A stretch of 64,000 nucleotides of DNA, from the NCBI RefSeq assembly GCF_016908325.1, contig NZ_JAFBDR010000015.1, positions 39,326 through 103,325 of the forward strand, in the 5' to 3' direction. This document shows positions 1-7,219 of this stretch, piece by piece; the stretch's first letter is position 1, and each line of letters begins with the position of its first letter. A model generated the notes under the pieces. The model saw only the letters and a list, made by a program, of their open reading frames with translations. It did not search any database and was not told where the DNA came from. Both the position numbers and the translations under genes were made by a program. Source of the stretch: Aquibacillus albus. Its GTDB lineage: Bacteria > Bacillota > Bacilli > Bacillales > Amphibacillaceae.

Positions 1-14
1 GTCCCTCTTTCGCT

Positions 15-482
15 TTACGCTTGGTCTTTAATTAGTTTCTTTATTTCGTTATATTTTTTTTCTAAATCTTTTTTGCCTATACGATTGTTTTGAATTTTCT
101 TCTCTAATTCATCAATTTCGATAAATATCTTTTTGTCAGAGGAAACCTCTATATTTGCTTCTGGGTACTTTTTTTCAAGCTCTTTCTTGATTTTTTTTTC
201 AATTTCTTGTTCATTAAATTGATTGATTTGTTTAACTTCAATAGCAAGAAGAATATCACTACCTGAATTAATCCCTCTTACACGGGTAACTTCATCTTTA
301 TCTTTTACAGTTTCTTTCAATTTATTTGTTAGCGATTGGTCGATAGAGGTAGGGATAATAATTTTGGTAATATCTTTTTTTGGATCAGTTTGGGTAATTC
401 GATGATCATCTTCTTTTCCAGTGCAGGCGACCAAGGTAAGTAACAGTAAGACACTAAGAATTATATTTAATAAATTTTTCAC
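15..482 (-). CDS. YhcN/YlaJ-family sporulation lipoprotein
   Basis: Predicted spore-associated lipoprotein. The N-terminus has a hydrophobic signal (about residues 4-18) ending in a lipobox LVAC, followed by a charged domain rich in Lys/Glu, as in the YhcN/YlaJ family. I place the start at the GTG at 482 because a GGAG lies eight bases upstream; a second in-frame GTG at 491 overlaps that site. It lies downstream of a DUF1657 gene on the same strand, the gene order that opens spoVA2mob-type operons. After its TAA the minus strand reads AAAGAGGGAC, which looks like the ribosome binding site of a further gene beyond the left edge. Family assignment is good; the exact role in the spore is not known. 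Confidence 0.85.
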   Translation of the reverse strand: MKNLLNIILSVLLLLTLVACTGKEDDHRITQTDPKKDITKIIIPTSIDQSLTNKLKETVKDKDEVTRVRGINSGSDILLAIEVKQINQFNEQEIEKKIKKELEKKYPEANIEVSSDKKIFIEIDELEKKIQNNRIGKKDLEKKYNEIKKLIKDQA

Positions 483-515
483 GATACTCACTCCAATAAT
501 AAATGGATTGGAATA

Positions 516-541
516 AAAGGCTGGTAAATACCAACCTTTTA
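516..541 (-). terminator. Hairpin between DUF1657 gene and lipoprotein gene
   Basis: AAAAGGTTGGTA and TACCAGCCTTTT pair around a two-base loop, followed by T-rich sequence in the minus direction. It lies inside the putative operon, so it may act as an attenuator or partial terminator that raises the yield of the first gene, or as an mRNA 3' stabiliser. Confidence 0.6.
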
Positions 542-563
542 TTCCTAAAAAATAAACAACAAT

Positions 564-770
564 TTATTGTTGCTTATATTGAGGTTCCTCTTGTTGAATT
601 TGTTGAACTCTTGGTTCTAGTGAGTTTACAATCGTTTGGGTTTGTTGAGCAGCATTTTGGTATAATTTTTTTGCTTGTTTATTTTGAGTTTGTAAAGCAA
701 ACGTTTCAAAGCTTGCTTGTGCACTTTTTAATCCAGCTAATGTTTGTTTTACTTGAGTAACTACGGTCAT
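564..770 (-). CDS. DUF1657 small protein, first gene of a spoVA2mob-like operon
   Basis: 68-residue soluble protein, Gln/Thr-rich and largely alpha-helical, with no signal or membrane segment. The N-terminal pattern TQVKQTLAGLKSAQASFE and the later QNAAQQTQ match the DUF1657 family, known from forespore-expressed spoVA-type operons. The ATG follows AGGAGGAAGATTA, an ideal ribosome binding site. The next gene is a YhcN/YlaJ lipoprotein. Function of DUF1657 is unknown; the link to germination or spore heat resistance rests on family context. Confidence 0.85.
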   Translation of the reverse strand: MTVVTQVKQTLAGLKSAQASFETFALQTQNKQAKKLYQNAAQQTQTIVNSLEPRVQQIQQEEPQYKQQ

Positions 771-802
771 TAATCTTCCTCCTTTTGAGTTACTTACGAT
801 AT

Positions 803-832
803 TAGTTTGACATTTGCAATGAAAAATATTCT
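803..832 (-). promoter_or_regulatory. Sigma-G-like promoter for DUF1657/lipoprotein operon
   Basis: On the minus strand AGAATA (827-832) and CAAACTA (803-809) are separated by 17 bases, against the forespore sigma-G consensus TGAATA-N17/18-CATACTA. The -10 lies 33 bases before the start codon, leaving room for a short leader with the AGGAGG site. It fits the forespore expression expected of spoVA-type genes. Confidence 0.6.
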
Positions 833-962
833 TTGAAAAAATTCCCGATAATACTCAAACAAAATCGTTGCAACTTATAAAGGAGAATACATTTTATTAC
901 ATTTTTTTGAAACATTTGTCTTCATATTTACGTCTATATTAAAATAGAAGAGGGGGGAGTTC

Positions 963-1409
963 ATGCTAAAGCAAATAGTTGTCATTGCTTTTTTGTTACT
1001 TGTGATTGGCATTAGCGCCATGTTTTGGATGAAGGAATATTCAAGCGCTCAATTAGTTGGTCCTATTAATGTAAAGGAAGAAAAGGGCGACTTTATTTTG
1101 CATGTACGTGTAGATAATATGGAAAATGGAGTGGAGGTATTAAGTTCTCTTGAATATAGTGGTAAGGACAGCGTGACTTTGAATCACCGAACGCCACTAA
1201 CCGCAGTATCCTTTCATGTGGAAAGGAATGATTTTACGGGTAGTCCAGTTTCAAAACAGATGGACCCTGGGGATATTTACCATCCGCAACCACCAGTTAC
1301 GTTCACGTCATTAGGAAAAGGTACTTATAGATTATACATACATTCACAATTTTTTGTGAAGGGTAAACCAATAAATATTACAACGGAAAAAGAAATCATA
1401 ATGGAGTAA
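963..1409 (+). CDS. Membrane-anchored extracytoplasmic protein of unknown function
   Basis: 148 residues. One N-terminal hydrophobic segment (about residues 4-22) without a lipobox or clear cleavage site, then a beta-rich soluble part that probably sits outside the membrane. The ATG is preceded by GGGGGGAGTTC. It is a single gene: the flanking genes on both sides are on the opposite strand, and a shared hairpin follows. I do not recognise the family; the alternating hydrophobic pattern and the HPQPPVTFTSLGKGTYRL stretch suggest an immunoglobulin-like sandwich, but that is only an impression. Confidence 0.7.
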   Translation: MLKQIVVIAFLLLVIGISAMFWMKEYSSAQLVGPINVKEEKGDFILHVRVDNMENGVEVLSSLEYSGKDSVTLNHRTPLTAVSFHVERNDFTGSPVSKQMDPGDIYHPQPPVTFTSLGKGTYRLYIHSQFFVKGKPINITTEKEIIME

Positions 1410-1433
1410 CTAAAAGATAGGGGTATAAAAAAG

Positions 1434-1461
1434 GGGGTAGCCCTTAAACTAGAGCTAACCC
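1434..1461. terminator. Shared convergent terminator
   Basis: GGGGTAGC (1434-1441) pairs with GCTAACCC (1454-1461), including a G-U pair, between the stops of the plus-strand membrane protein and the minus-strand nitroreductase. T-runs are weak. Confidence 0.5.
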
Positions 1462-1476
1462 TAAGTATCGAATTTA

Positions 1477-2223
1477 TTATTTCTTGTTAAATCCTTTTTT
1501 CTTAACGTAATCAGTCACATCTAAACGCTTTGGAGTTGAAAATTTACGAATCATTTGATTTGACCATGAGTCTAAGCGCTGATTCGTAGATCGCTGTTGA
1601 TAATATGCTTCAATTGTACGATCAAATTGTTGGATAGAGGATTTCATTTCTTCATCTTCCATATAGTTATCATTAAAGTAAACCGCCTTTTGTGGTAGCC
1701 TTGGTTTTTGGTCTGGTTCGTGTGCCGGGAATCCAATAGCTAATCCAAATAATGCAATGACATGGTTTGGTAAATGAAACAATTCGTCAACCTTATGAAT
1801 ATTGTTTCTAATACTTCCAATATAACAAATTCCTAACCCCATTGATTCAGCTGCAATCGCTGCGTTTTGAGCAGCTAAAGCTGCGTCAATAGTGGCAACA
1901 AGTAAATGCTCAGTATTTTCTAAGTTTGTTTTCATTTGTTCGTATGCTTGATTGTCTGCACTTAGAGTATTTCTGCGTAAATCTGCACAAAATAAAAGCA
2001 AGTGTCCATTTTCTTTTACATATGGTTGATTGGTAATTTCAGCCAGCTGGCTTTTTTTTTCTAAATCAGTGACGCCAATGATACTATATGCCATCATGTA
2101 ACTTGAGGTTGACGCAGAGTGGGCTGCTTCAATAATCGTGTTAATCTGTTCATCAGACAATGGTTGCTTGGTAAATTTCCGAATGGATCGATGATTTAAG
2201 ATGGTATCGATCGTTTCGTTCAT
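1477..2223 (-). CDS. NADPH-dependent flavin/nitro reductase (NfsA/NfrA type)
   Basis: FMN-dependent oxidoreductase of the oxygen-insensitive nitroreductase family, 248 residues, the normal length. The N-terminal NHRSIRKF motif contacts the FMN phosphate; the YIGSIRNN and the LFGLAIGFP segments are also typical of NfsA/NfrA-type enzymes. Likely cytoplasmic, reducing nitro compounds, quinones or free flavins with NADPH. Its ATG overlaps the TGA of the upstream lipoprotein gene (ATGA), so the two are translationally coupled. The physiological substrate cannot be read from sequence. Confidence 0.9.
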   Translation of the reverse strand: MNETIDTILNHRSIRKFTKQPLSDEQINTIIEAAHSASTSSYMMAYSIIGVTDLEKKSQLAEITNQPYVKENGHLLLFCADLRRNTLSADNQAYEQMKTNLENTEHLLVATIDAALAAQNAAIAAESMGLGICYIGSIRNNIHKVDELFHLPNHVIALFGLAIGFPAHEPDQKPRLPQKAVYFNDNYMEDEEMKSSIQQFDRTIEAYYQQRSTNQRLDSWSNQMIRKFSTPKRLDVTDYVKKKGFNKK

Positions 2224-3032
2224 TGTAAAAACTCCTTACTATCTATTTTTAATTCAATTTCTCTTGTGTATTTTTCAGATTCTGACCATTCTTTTAACGA
2301 TTTTTTGTTAGGTTTTTCTATATCTGGAACCGTAACTACTAAGGTTTCATTATCCTTCCACTTCACAAGGCTAATCGGCCATCTATAATCGGTAAATACT
2401 AGCTCTTCTTTTATTTCTACATCTTCTGAATCACCAATTCTTCGTTTTGCCTCTTTATCTGGATCATCAGATACAAAAGGTTCCAATTTTAACGTTTCCC
2501 AGTCATTAATATCTAAAGGAACGACTTTATTTGTTGTTAACCCATCGTCACTTCTGGTAAATACTAAAACAAGTTTATTGCCATCTTGTGAAGGTATTGC
2601 TGACCTGAATTTAGCCAAATCAGCTACAAGGTAAGATCGGCCTTCATCCTTTTGATCAAGCAGTAAATAGGAGCACGCATTGTTTTCACAAGAAAATTGA
2701 AGCAAATAGAGTGATTCATATTCTGGTATTTCTAATGGGGTAAGTAACATTTTATTAATAACATATCTTTTGTTGTCAACATTTGATAAGTATTGTTTTA
2801 AAATACTAACACCATCTAAATTAATGACTACCGTTTCTTCTGGTAGATAAAATTCAATTGTCGTTTTCACTTTGCTTTCGTTTTTAGATTCTACTTCTTT
2901 TTCTACTAATTCTGGATTTTGATCTATCTCTTCCTCCGAAGAGTCAATTTTTGTTATAGCTGGTGTATCGTTAGAACATGAGGCTAATAAAAAAATGGTA
3001 AAACTAATCATTACTCCAATAATTCTCATCAT
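2220..3032 (-). CDS. Predicted lipoprotein of unknown function
   Basis: About 270 residues. A signal peptide ends in the lipobox LLASC, followed by an acidic Ser/Glu-rich linker and a mixed domain that ends with charged residues. Upstream in-frame codons exist to 3095, but the AGGGG at 3039-3043 best serves the ATGs at 3032 or 3029, giving a normal signal peptide start. Overlaps the nitroreductase start by four bases. No catalytic motif seen. The coupling to a cytoplasmic reductase is not explained by either sequence. Confidence 0.75.
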   Translation of the reverse strand: MMRIIGVMISFTIFLLASCSNDTPAITKIDSSEEEIDQNPELVEKEVESKNESKVKTTIEFYLPEETVVINLDGVSILKQYLSNVDNKRYVINKMLLTPLEIPEYESLYLLQFSCENNACSYLLLDQKDEGRSYLVADLAKFRSAIPSQDGNKLVLVFTRSDDGLTTNKVVPLDINDWETLKLEPFVSDDPDKEAKRRIGDSEDVEIKEELVFTDYRWPISLVKWKDNETLVVTVPDIEKPNKKSLKEWSESEKYTREIELKIDSKEFLQ

Positions 3033-3186
3033 TAACATCCCCTGATTATGCTTAATCTTTATGACCGATGTTTGTTTTGAATAACACCTTAGCATGTAGG
3101 TCTATTATACAAGATTTATTACGCTAATTTAATAAATAAACGTTAATTAGGCATTTTAATATTTATGCATTTTTATTGACTGCATG

Positions 3187-3369
3187 TTAGAGTTTCTTTG
3201 GATCATCTGTTTCATGGTGATTTCCTTTTTTGATATAGTCTTCATCTAACTCTGTTTTTTCTTCCAAGGTAAGATCACCTTTATTAAATTTATTTTTCCC
3301 TCTTTTTTCAACAAAAACAGCTATAACAACGATGATTGCCAGAATGCCTAATATAATTATCCATATCAT
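3187..3369 (-). CDS. Small single-pass membrane protein
   Basis: 60 residues: a membrane segment at about residues 2-20 and a hydrophilic tail rich in Lys, Glu and Asp that should face the cytoplasm. The ATG follows AAAGGAGTGATTAA, a strong ribosome binding site, which makes a real gene likely. Single gene between unrelated neighbours. Family not recognised. Confidence 0.65.
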   Translation of the reverse strand: MIWIIILGILAIIVVIAVFVEKRGKNKFNKGDLTLEEKTELDEDYIKKGNHHETDDPKKL

Positions 3370-3710
3370 TTAATCACTCCTTTAAGGGGATATTCAGTTA
3401 ATAAAAGTTTGTCCTTTAAAGAATTTCTTATTACAAGTGTGTGTTCAAAAAGTCGGAAAGAAGTTTCGGACCAAAGTCTGATAGAAGTTACATCTATGTA
3501 TCGTATCGTTTTTATCTTTTGCCTCTTAGAATTAAAAGTAACAAATAAAGGGTTAGAGGTGAAAGACATGACGATTAATGTGTATGAACTTGAAAAAGAA
3601 GTTGAGTCCAGAAGAATTAAATAATCGATGGGGAAGAAGAGCTTGGATGTTCATAGTTACTTTTTTAAAAGGAAATGATACACTTAGAATATTAAGAAGT
3701 CGAAAAGGGC
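3370..3710. other. Gap with conflicting reading frames and a repeat end
   Basis: Two overlapping opposite-strand frames occur here (3366-3569 minus, 3409-3624 plus), and a third frame opens at ATG 3578 and runs to 3766 into the next gene. None has protein-like composition throughout. The only frame with a decent ribosome binding site is ATG 3568 (GAGGTGAAAGAC), which codes 18 residues and stops. AGTGTGTGTTCAAAAAGTC at 3436-3454 matches the end of a dispersed repeat seen at 9.9 and 14.5 kb. Confidence 0.5.
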
Positions 3711-4130
3711 GTGAAGTATCTGAAAACATTCAAGCTTATTTCATTAGATCTGTTAGAAGAAGGTAATGAAGAAATTGTTGTAACGAATATTCCGTTATTG
3801 GATGGTCTAATTATCGATCGAGAGGATGAGAAAAGCCAATGGGTTTTGGAAGGCGTACTTGATCGTTCATACCAACGTTATTTTGAAAAATTTAAAAAGA
3901 AAAATGAACAATTAATGCTCCAAGCGAAAATTACGAAAGAAAGTAATCAGCCTGCAACATTCATGTGTTCTATTATGGGAATAAATGAAATGGATGATCA
4001 CATAAATATTCTTTTTATTGGAAATTTGATTGATCGGAAGAAAGGCCAAATTGAACGGACATTAAAATTACTAATTGATGAAGGATTTCAAGGGGAAGAG
4101 TTATTGGATGAGTTTAAGGATAGAGTATAA
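3711..4130 (+). CDS. YwpF-like protein, start uncertain
   Basis: About 139 residues; the N-terminal KTFKLISLDLLEEG and the later LIIDREDEKSQWVLEGVLD resemble B. subtilis YwpF, a family of unknown function. YwpF begins directly with MKTFKL (from memory); here the aligned codon is CTG at position 3720, preceded by AAGGG with a nine-base gap, while the nearest accepted start is the GTG at 3711, only three bases from that site. So either GTG 3711 or a CTG start is used, or an ATG has mutated. A hairpin follows the stop. Confidence 0.65.
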   Translation: MKYLKTFKLISLDLLEEGNEEIVVTNIPLLDGLIIDREDEKSQWVLEGVLDRSYQRYFEKFKKKNEQLMLQAKITKESNQPATFMCSIMGINEMDDHINILFIGNLIDRKKGQIERTLKLLIDEGFQGEELLDEFKDRV

Positions 4131-4136
4131 ATAAGA

Positions 4137-4163
4137 CCAGACTCCCGAAGCAGGGAAGTCTGG
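4137..4163. terminator. Terminator shared by ywpF-like and yjcZ-like genes
   Basis: CCAGACTCCC pairs with GGGAAGTCTGG around GAAGCA, between two convergent stops. The flanks are T-rich on the plus side (CTATTTATAATTT). Confidence 0.6.
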
Positions 4164-4182
4164 CTATTTATAATTTCGCTAA

Positions 4183-4338
4183 TTAGTAATAAAAAGCAGC
4201 ACCTACTATGATGAGTAATATAAATAGTACAACGATCAGCGCAAAGGAATTTCCGTATCCTGTACCATATCCATAGCCATATCCTCCGCAGTGATGACTA
4301 TATCCTTGAGGGTATCCCATATTGTCCATGTGTGGCAT
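4183..4338 (-). CDS. YjcZ-family sporulation miniprotein
   Basis: 51 residues. The N-terminal half is Gly/Tyr-rich with a CGGYGYGYG tract; the C-terminal half is one membrane segment, [18 protein letters not shown], the hallmark of the YjcZ family of small spore proteins. AGGAGGTGA lies about ten bases before the ATG at 4338; an internal ATG at 4329 is less well placed. A sigma-K-like promoter sits upstream, which would put expression in the mother cell late in sporulation. The Gly/Tyr-rich part suggests a coat or crust component, by analogy only. Confidence 0.9.
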   Translation of the reverse strand: MPHMDNMGYPQGYSHHCGGYGYGYGTGYGNSFALIVVLFILLIIVGAAFYY

Positions 4339-4371
4339 AATACAATCTCACCTCCTGAAAGATTACACTTA

Positions 4372-4400
4372 TACTGTATGGAGAATGAGTAAAATGTGTA
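4372..4400 (-). promoter_or_regulatory. Sigma-K-like promoter for yjcZ-like gene
   Basis: Minus strand TACA (4397-4400), 16 bases, then CATACAGTA (4372-4380), matching the late mother-cell pattern AC-N16-CATANNNTA. CATACAGT also matches the sigma-E -10 element, so sigma-E is an alternative. It lies 34 bases from the start codon. Confidence 0.5.
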
Positions 4401-4460
4401 TAGACGTTTACCTAGATTCTTTATAAATTGGGCGCAGGAAAGTTAAATAGATAACCCAGA

Positions 4461-4486
4461 AATCCACGGGGCTTGCCCCGTGGATT
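4461..4486 (-). terminator. Terminator of the protease gene
   Basis: A perfect 12-bp stem, AATCCACGGGGC with GCCCCGTGGATT, two-base loop, six bases beyond the protease stop. It lacks a long T-run on either side. Confidence 0.6.
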
Positions 4487-4492
4487 CATTTA

Positions 4493-5626
4493 TCATTCTT
4501 CTCGAACACCATCAATTATTTTTAATTGATCATTTTCATACCCGACAAAAAAAGTGTATTGATATGTTTTTGTTTCCGTTTCTTGATTCGGTTGACGAAT
4601 CGTAGTATCAACTTCAACATTTAGCTGTACTTGATTTCGTTGTTCAAGAAATGTTTGTGTAATTTGAATAATTTCAGATTCAACAATGTAGAAGTAATCT
4701 TCTCTAAAGGCTTGATAGGTTGTTCGCGTTTGCCAATCACTTCCAAGCATTGCATAGGCATTTAGATAGTCACGTATAGCCAGATTATCAAAAAAGTAGT
4801 GAATAATGTATTCTGCATCTTTTTCTAGCTGATCAGTATCAATTTCCTGAGAGTTTGTACTTTTATAAACAAGTTCCTCGTTGTCTGCTTCATTTGACCA
4901 TTCTTCAACATATTCAAGTACATGGGTAATTGGGATACTGAAACCAATTCCTCCGTCATCCGTACCGGCAGAATTAATAGCTACAACTTTACCAGTCGTT
5001 TGATCAATAAGCGGGCCACCACTGTTCCCGTGTGTGATAGGGGCAGAGATTTGATAAACATTTTCGTACTCGAACTCATCGATTGTAAATGTTCGGTTTG
5101 TTCCGGATATGATTCCTAAGCTTACGGAATTTTGAAAACCAAGAGGACTACCAAGTGCAACAATTTCATTACCGATTTCTGCCTCGTATTGTTTATCAAT
5201 AGCAAATGGAGTTTGACTGGCTAGTTGTGGTACACGTATAACAGCAATATCAATCGAGTCACCCACCCCAACAATCGCTGCTGGATATGTTTGGGCATTT
5301 GCCATTTTTACTGTTATAAAATCGGCATCTTTAACCACATGTGCATTGGTAATGATATCTCCTTTGTTGTTATATAAAAAACCAGAACCAGTTTTTTCAC
5401 TCCAATTTCCTTCTGCTTCAATTTGTACTACATTTTTTTGTGATTCATGAATAATCGTTTTTAAATCTTTTGTGTTCGGTTGATTAGTGATTTTGGCAGC
5501 AAGGGTGTTTTTTACTTCTATTGAATTTCCGACCCAATTATTGTGGATCAGGAACATGGCACCAACACCAGTTGTTATAATTAAAGCGGAAAGCAGAACA
5601 GGTAAATATATTTGCTTAAATTTCAT
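4493..5626 (-). CDS. Membrane-anchored HtrA-like serine protease without PDZ
   Basis: Trypsin-fold protease anchored by one N-terminal membrane helix (about residues 6-28), with the active domain outside. Catalytic triad visible: His96 (TNAHVV), Asp126 (DSIDIAV), Ser202 (HGNSGGP), numbered from the chosen ATG. No PDZ follows; instead residues 260-377 look like an NTF2-like domain (YFFDNLAIRDYLNAY... QLKIIDGVREE). I chose ATG 5626 because CGGAGTGAG precedes it; the ORF stays open to 5659, which would overlap the upstream gene. It lies 25 bases behind a zinc-ribbon membrane protein gene, so one transcript is likely. Role probably envelope protein quality control or signal processing. Confidence 0.85.
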   Translation of the reverse strand: MKFKQIYLPVLLSALIITTGVGAMFLIHNNWVGNSIEVKNTLAAKITNQPNTKDLKTIIHESQKNVVQIEAEGNWSEKTGSGFLYNNKGDIITNAHVVKDADFITVKMANAQTYPAAIVGVGDSIDIAVIRVPQLASQTPFAIDKQYEAEIGNEIVALGSPLGFQNSVSLGIISGTNRTFTIDEFEYENVYQISAPITHGNSGGPLIDQTTGKVVAINSAGTDDGGIGFSIPITHVLEYVEEWSNEADNEELVYKSTNSQEIDTDQLEKDAEYIIHYFFDNLAIRDYLNAYAMLGSDWQTRTTYQAFREDYFYIVESEIIQITQTFLEQRNQVQLNVEVDTTIRQPNQETETKTYQYTFFVGYENDQLKIIDGVREE

Positions 5627-5651
5627 CTTCTCACTCCGTAGTTTTTCTTCA

Positions 5652-6812
5652 TTAATCAAGAAACCAACTTATCTTTTCTATTTTGACTTTGAGATTCATA
5701 TTTTCATTGCCAATATCAAAATGCGTATAATCAAATTTACCTTCTTCTTCAGGGTACAATGTCTCTGGATAGACATAAACTTCATTTGAAAGTATTTCAT
5801 TTTCATCTGGATCTAACAATACATAATCAACAGAAACTGTATGGATAGGAACAGTTGCAACGCTTTTTAAATCACCAGTTACAACAAGGTTTTTTTGTTC
5901 ATCCTGTAACACTTTAATGTCTAACAGTTCTACAGCGTCATTTTTGTTTATTTCTCTTTCTTCCTCAGCTGCAATGATTGCTTGCTCAATCCTTTGTTGT
6001 TGAGCTGTTTCAAATGCAGTTTTCTCTTTTTCTATCGTAGTTTTAAAGCTTTTGAGTTTTTCAGAATTAGGAACATATTCTAATCCATCTTGCACTGTAT
6101 TACGGGCATCTGTATATTGCTTATTCGATAATTGTTCACTTGCTGTCGAAAACACGTATGCAACAATTTGTTCTCGGATGGAGGAGGCAATTTCTTCTGC
6201 ATCTTCACTTTGAATTGCTTCTGCCTCCCATAATAGTGTTTTTAACTCATCAATAGGTGGATCACTAGCCAAGCGAACATTAAGTTGTTGTATTTGTGCA
6301 TCATGGCGTTTTCTATTAATCTCATGCTGGAGAATGGATACTAACTCTCCATCATAATCTTTTAATCGACCCTCAGCCGTACTTATTAACTGTAAAGACT
6401 GTTGATACTGATTATCTTCTAACAATTTATCCGCTTGTTTTAACTCGTCTTTAATGGTGATAGCAACCTTCATAAATTTTTCGTTTTCTATTGCAGAAGG
6501 AAATTGTTCTTTAAAATCATTTGCGCTTTTAAATGCGAGTAAAGCATCTTCGTACTCACCTAAAAGGGCTTTCTTTTCTCCAATATCGTATTGTTGTTTT
6601 GCATTATCCACTTGCTTTTCTAAAAATAAATAATAAGCACCAACACTTATTAGAATAATAATGAATGCAATTAATGGTAAATACCACCAAAACGTGTTTT
6701 CTTTGCCCTTAATCATTCGATGATACATGTCTTCCGGGAGCTTTTCTCCACATTGTGTACAGAAAAATTCGTTTTCTTTGACCTTACTGCCACAAAAAGG
6801 GCAATGAAACAT
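5652..6812 (-). CDS. Zinc-ribbon membrane protein with extracellular coiled-coil region
   Basis: 386 residues. Cys4, Cys7, Cys18 and Cys21 form a CxxC-CxxC zinc ribbon at the cytoplasmic N-terminus. One membrane helix follows (about 42-63), then a long Glu/Lys/Gln-rich helical region (64-290) with repeated AxxxL patterns that could be TPR-like or coiled coil, and a C-terminal beta domain resembling those found in cell-envelope proteins. Layout resembles TcaA/YvbJ-type proteins in broad outline. Directly upstream of an HtrA-like protease, so it may be its partner, regulator or substrate. No enzyme motif seen. Confidence 0.75.
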   Translation of the reverse strand: MFHCPFCGSKVKENEFFCTQCGEKLPEDMYHRMIKGKENTFWWYLPLIAFIIILISVGAYYLFLEKQVDNAKQQYDIGEKKALLGEYEDALLAFKSANDFKEQFPSAIENEKFMKVAITIKDELKQADKLLEDNQYQQSLQLISTAEGRLKDYDGELVSILQHEINRKRHDAQIQQLNVRLASDPPIDELKTLLWEAEAIQSEDAEEIASSIREQIVAYVFSTASEQLSNKQYTDARNTVQDGLEYVPNSEKLKSFKTTIEKEKTAFETAQQQRIEQAIIAAEEEREINKNDAVELLDIKVLQDEQKNLVVTGDLKSVATVPIHTVSVDYVLLDPDENEILSNEVYVYPETLYPEEEGKFDYTHFDIGNENMNLKVKIEKISWFLD

Positions 6813-7060
6813 AAGAACACCTACCTTTCATTAAACACTTATAAATCGCCTTATTCTAAAGAACAGGTATATTCGTAAAAACAAGTCTATCACAATTTTA
6901 CAGTCCCTGTACGAAGAAAAGAAGTGAAAAATTATTTTGTTTTTGGTAAAATAGAGCAAGATTCTCCATCTATTGGGAAGGATAAGGTTAAGTTAGATTC
7001 ATCTTTAAAAGTTCTTTGCTGATATATTGAGGAGTATCATGAATAATAGGAGTGAACAAA

Positions 7061-7141
7061 ATGTTTGATGTAGTTTTTTCCATCGTTTCATTACTAATCC
7101 TGGTTGTATTTATTGGGTTTAGTATTTTTGATCGAGGTTAA
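7061..7141 (+). CDS. 26-residue membrane miniprotein
   Basis: ATG at 7061 preceded by AGGAGTGAACAAA; 26 codons and TAA. The product is one hydrophobic segment (about residues 4-22, VVFSIVSLLILVVFIGFSIF) with a DRG tail. A perfect hairpin with a T-run starts at the stop codon, so the unit has its own ribosome binding site and terminator. It stands alone between divergently and convergently placed minus-strand genes. No family recognised; small regulators of membrane complexes have this form. Confidence 0.65.
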   Translation: MFDVVFSIVSLLILVVFIGFSIFDRG

Positions 7142-7168
7142 AAGACAGTGGACAAACACTGTCTTTTT
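7141..7168 (+). terminator. Intrinsic terminator of the miniprotein gene
   Basis: AAAGACAGTG pairs with CACTGTCTTTTT around GACAAA; strong stem with T-run, beginning on the stop codon. Confidence 0.85.
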
Positions 7169-7219
7169 ACATGAAATGAAAAGCCTTTGTCATACGAAAG
7201 CTTATAGAACCGATAGACC

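Noticed and set aside
3366..3569. Minus-strand frame of 67 codons next to the small membrane protein
   Set aside because: Overlaps the opposite-strand frames and a dispersed repeat end, lacks a ribosome site and has no protein-like pattern.
3578..3766. 62-codon frame ending inside the YwpF-like gene
   Set aside because: Its last third is the out-of-frame reading of ywpF, it has no ribosome site, and the start lies inside another frame.
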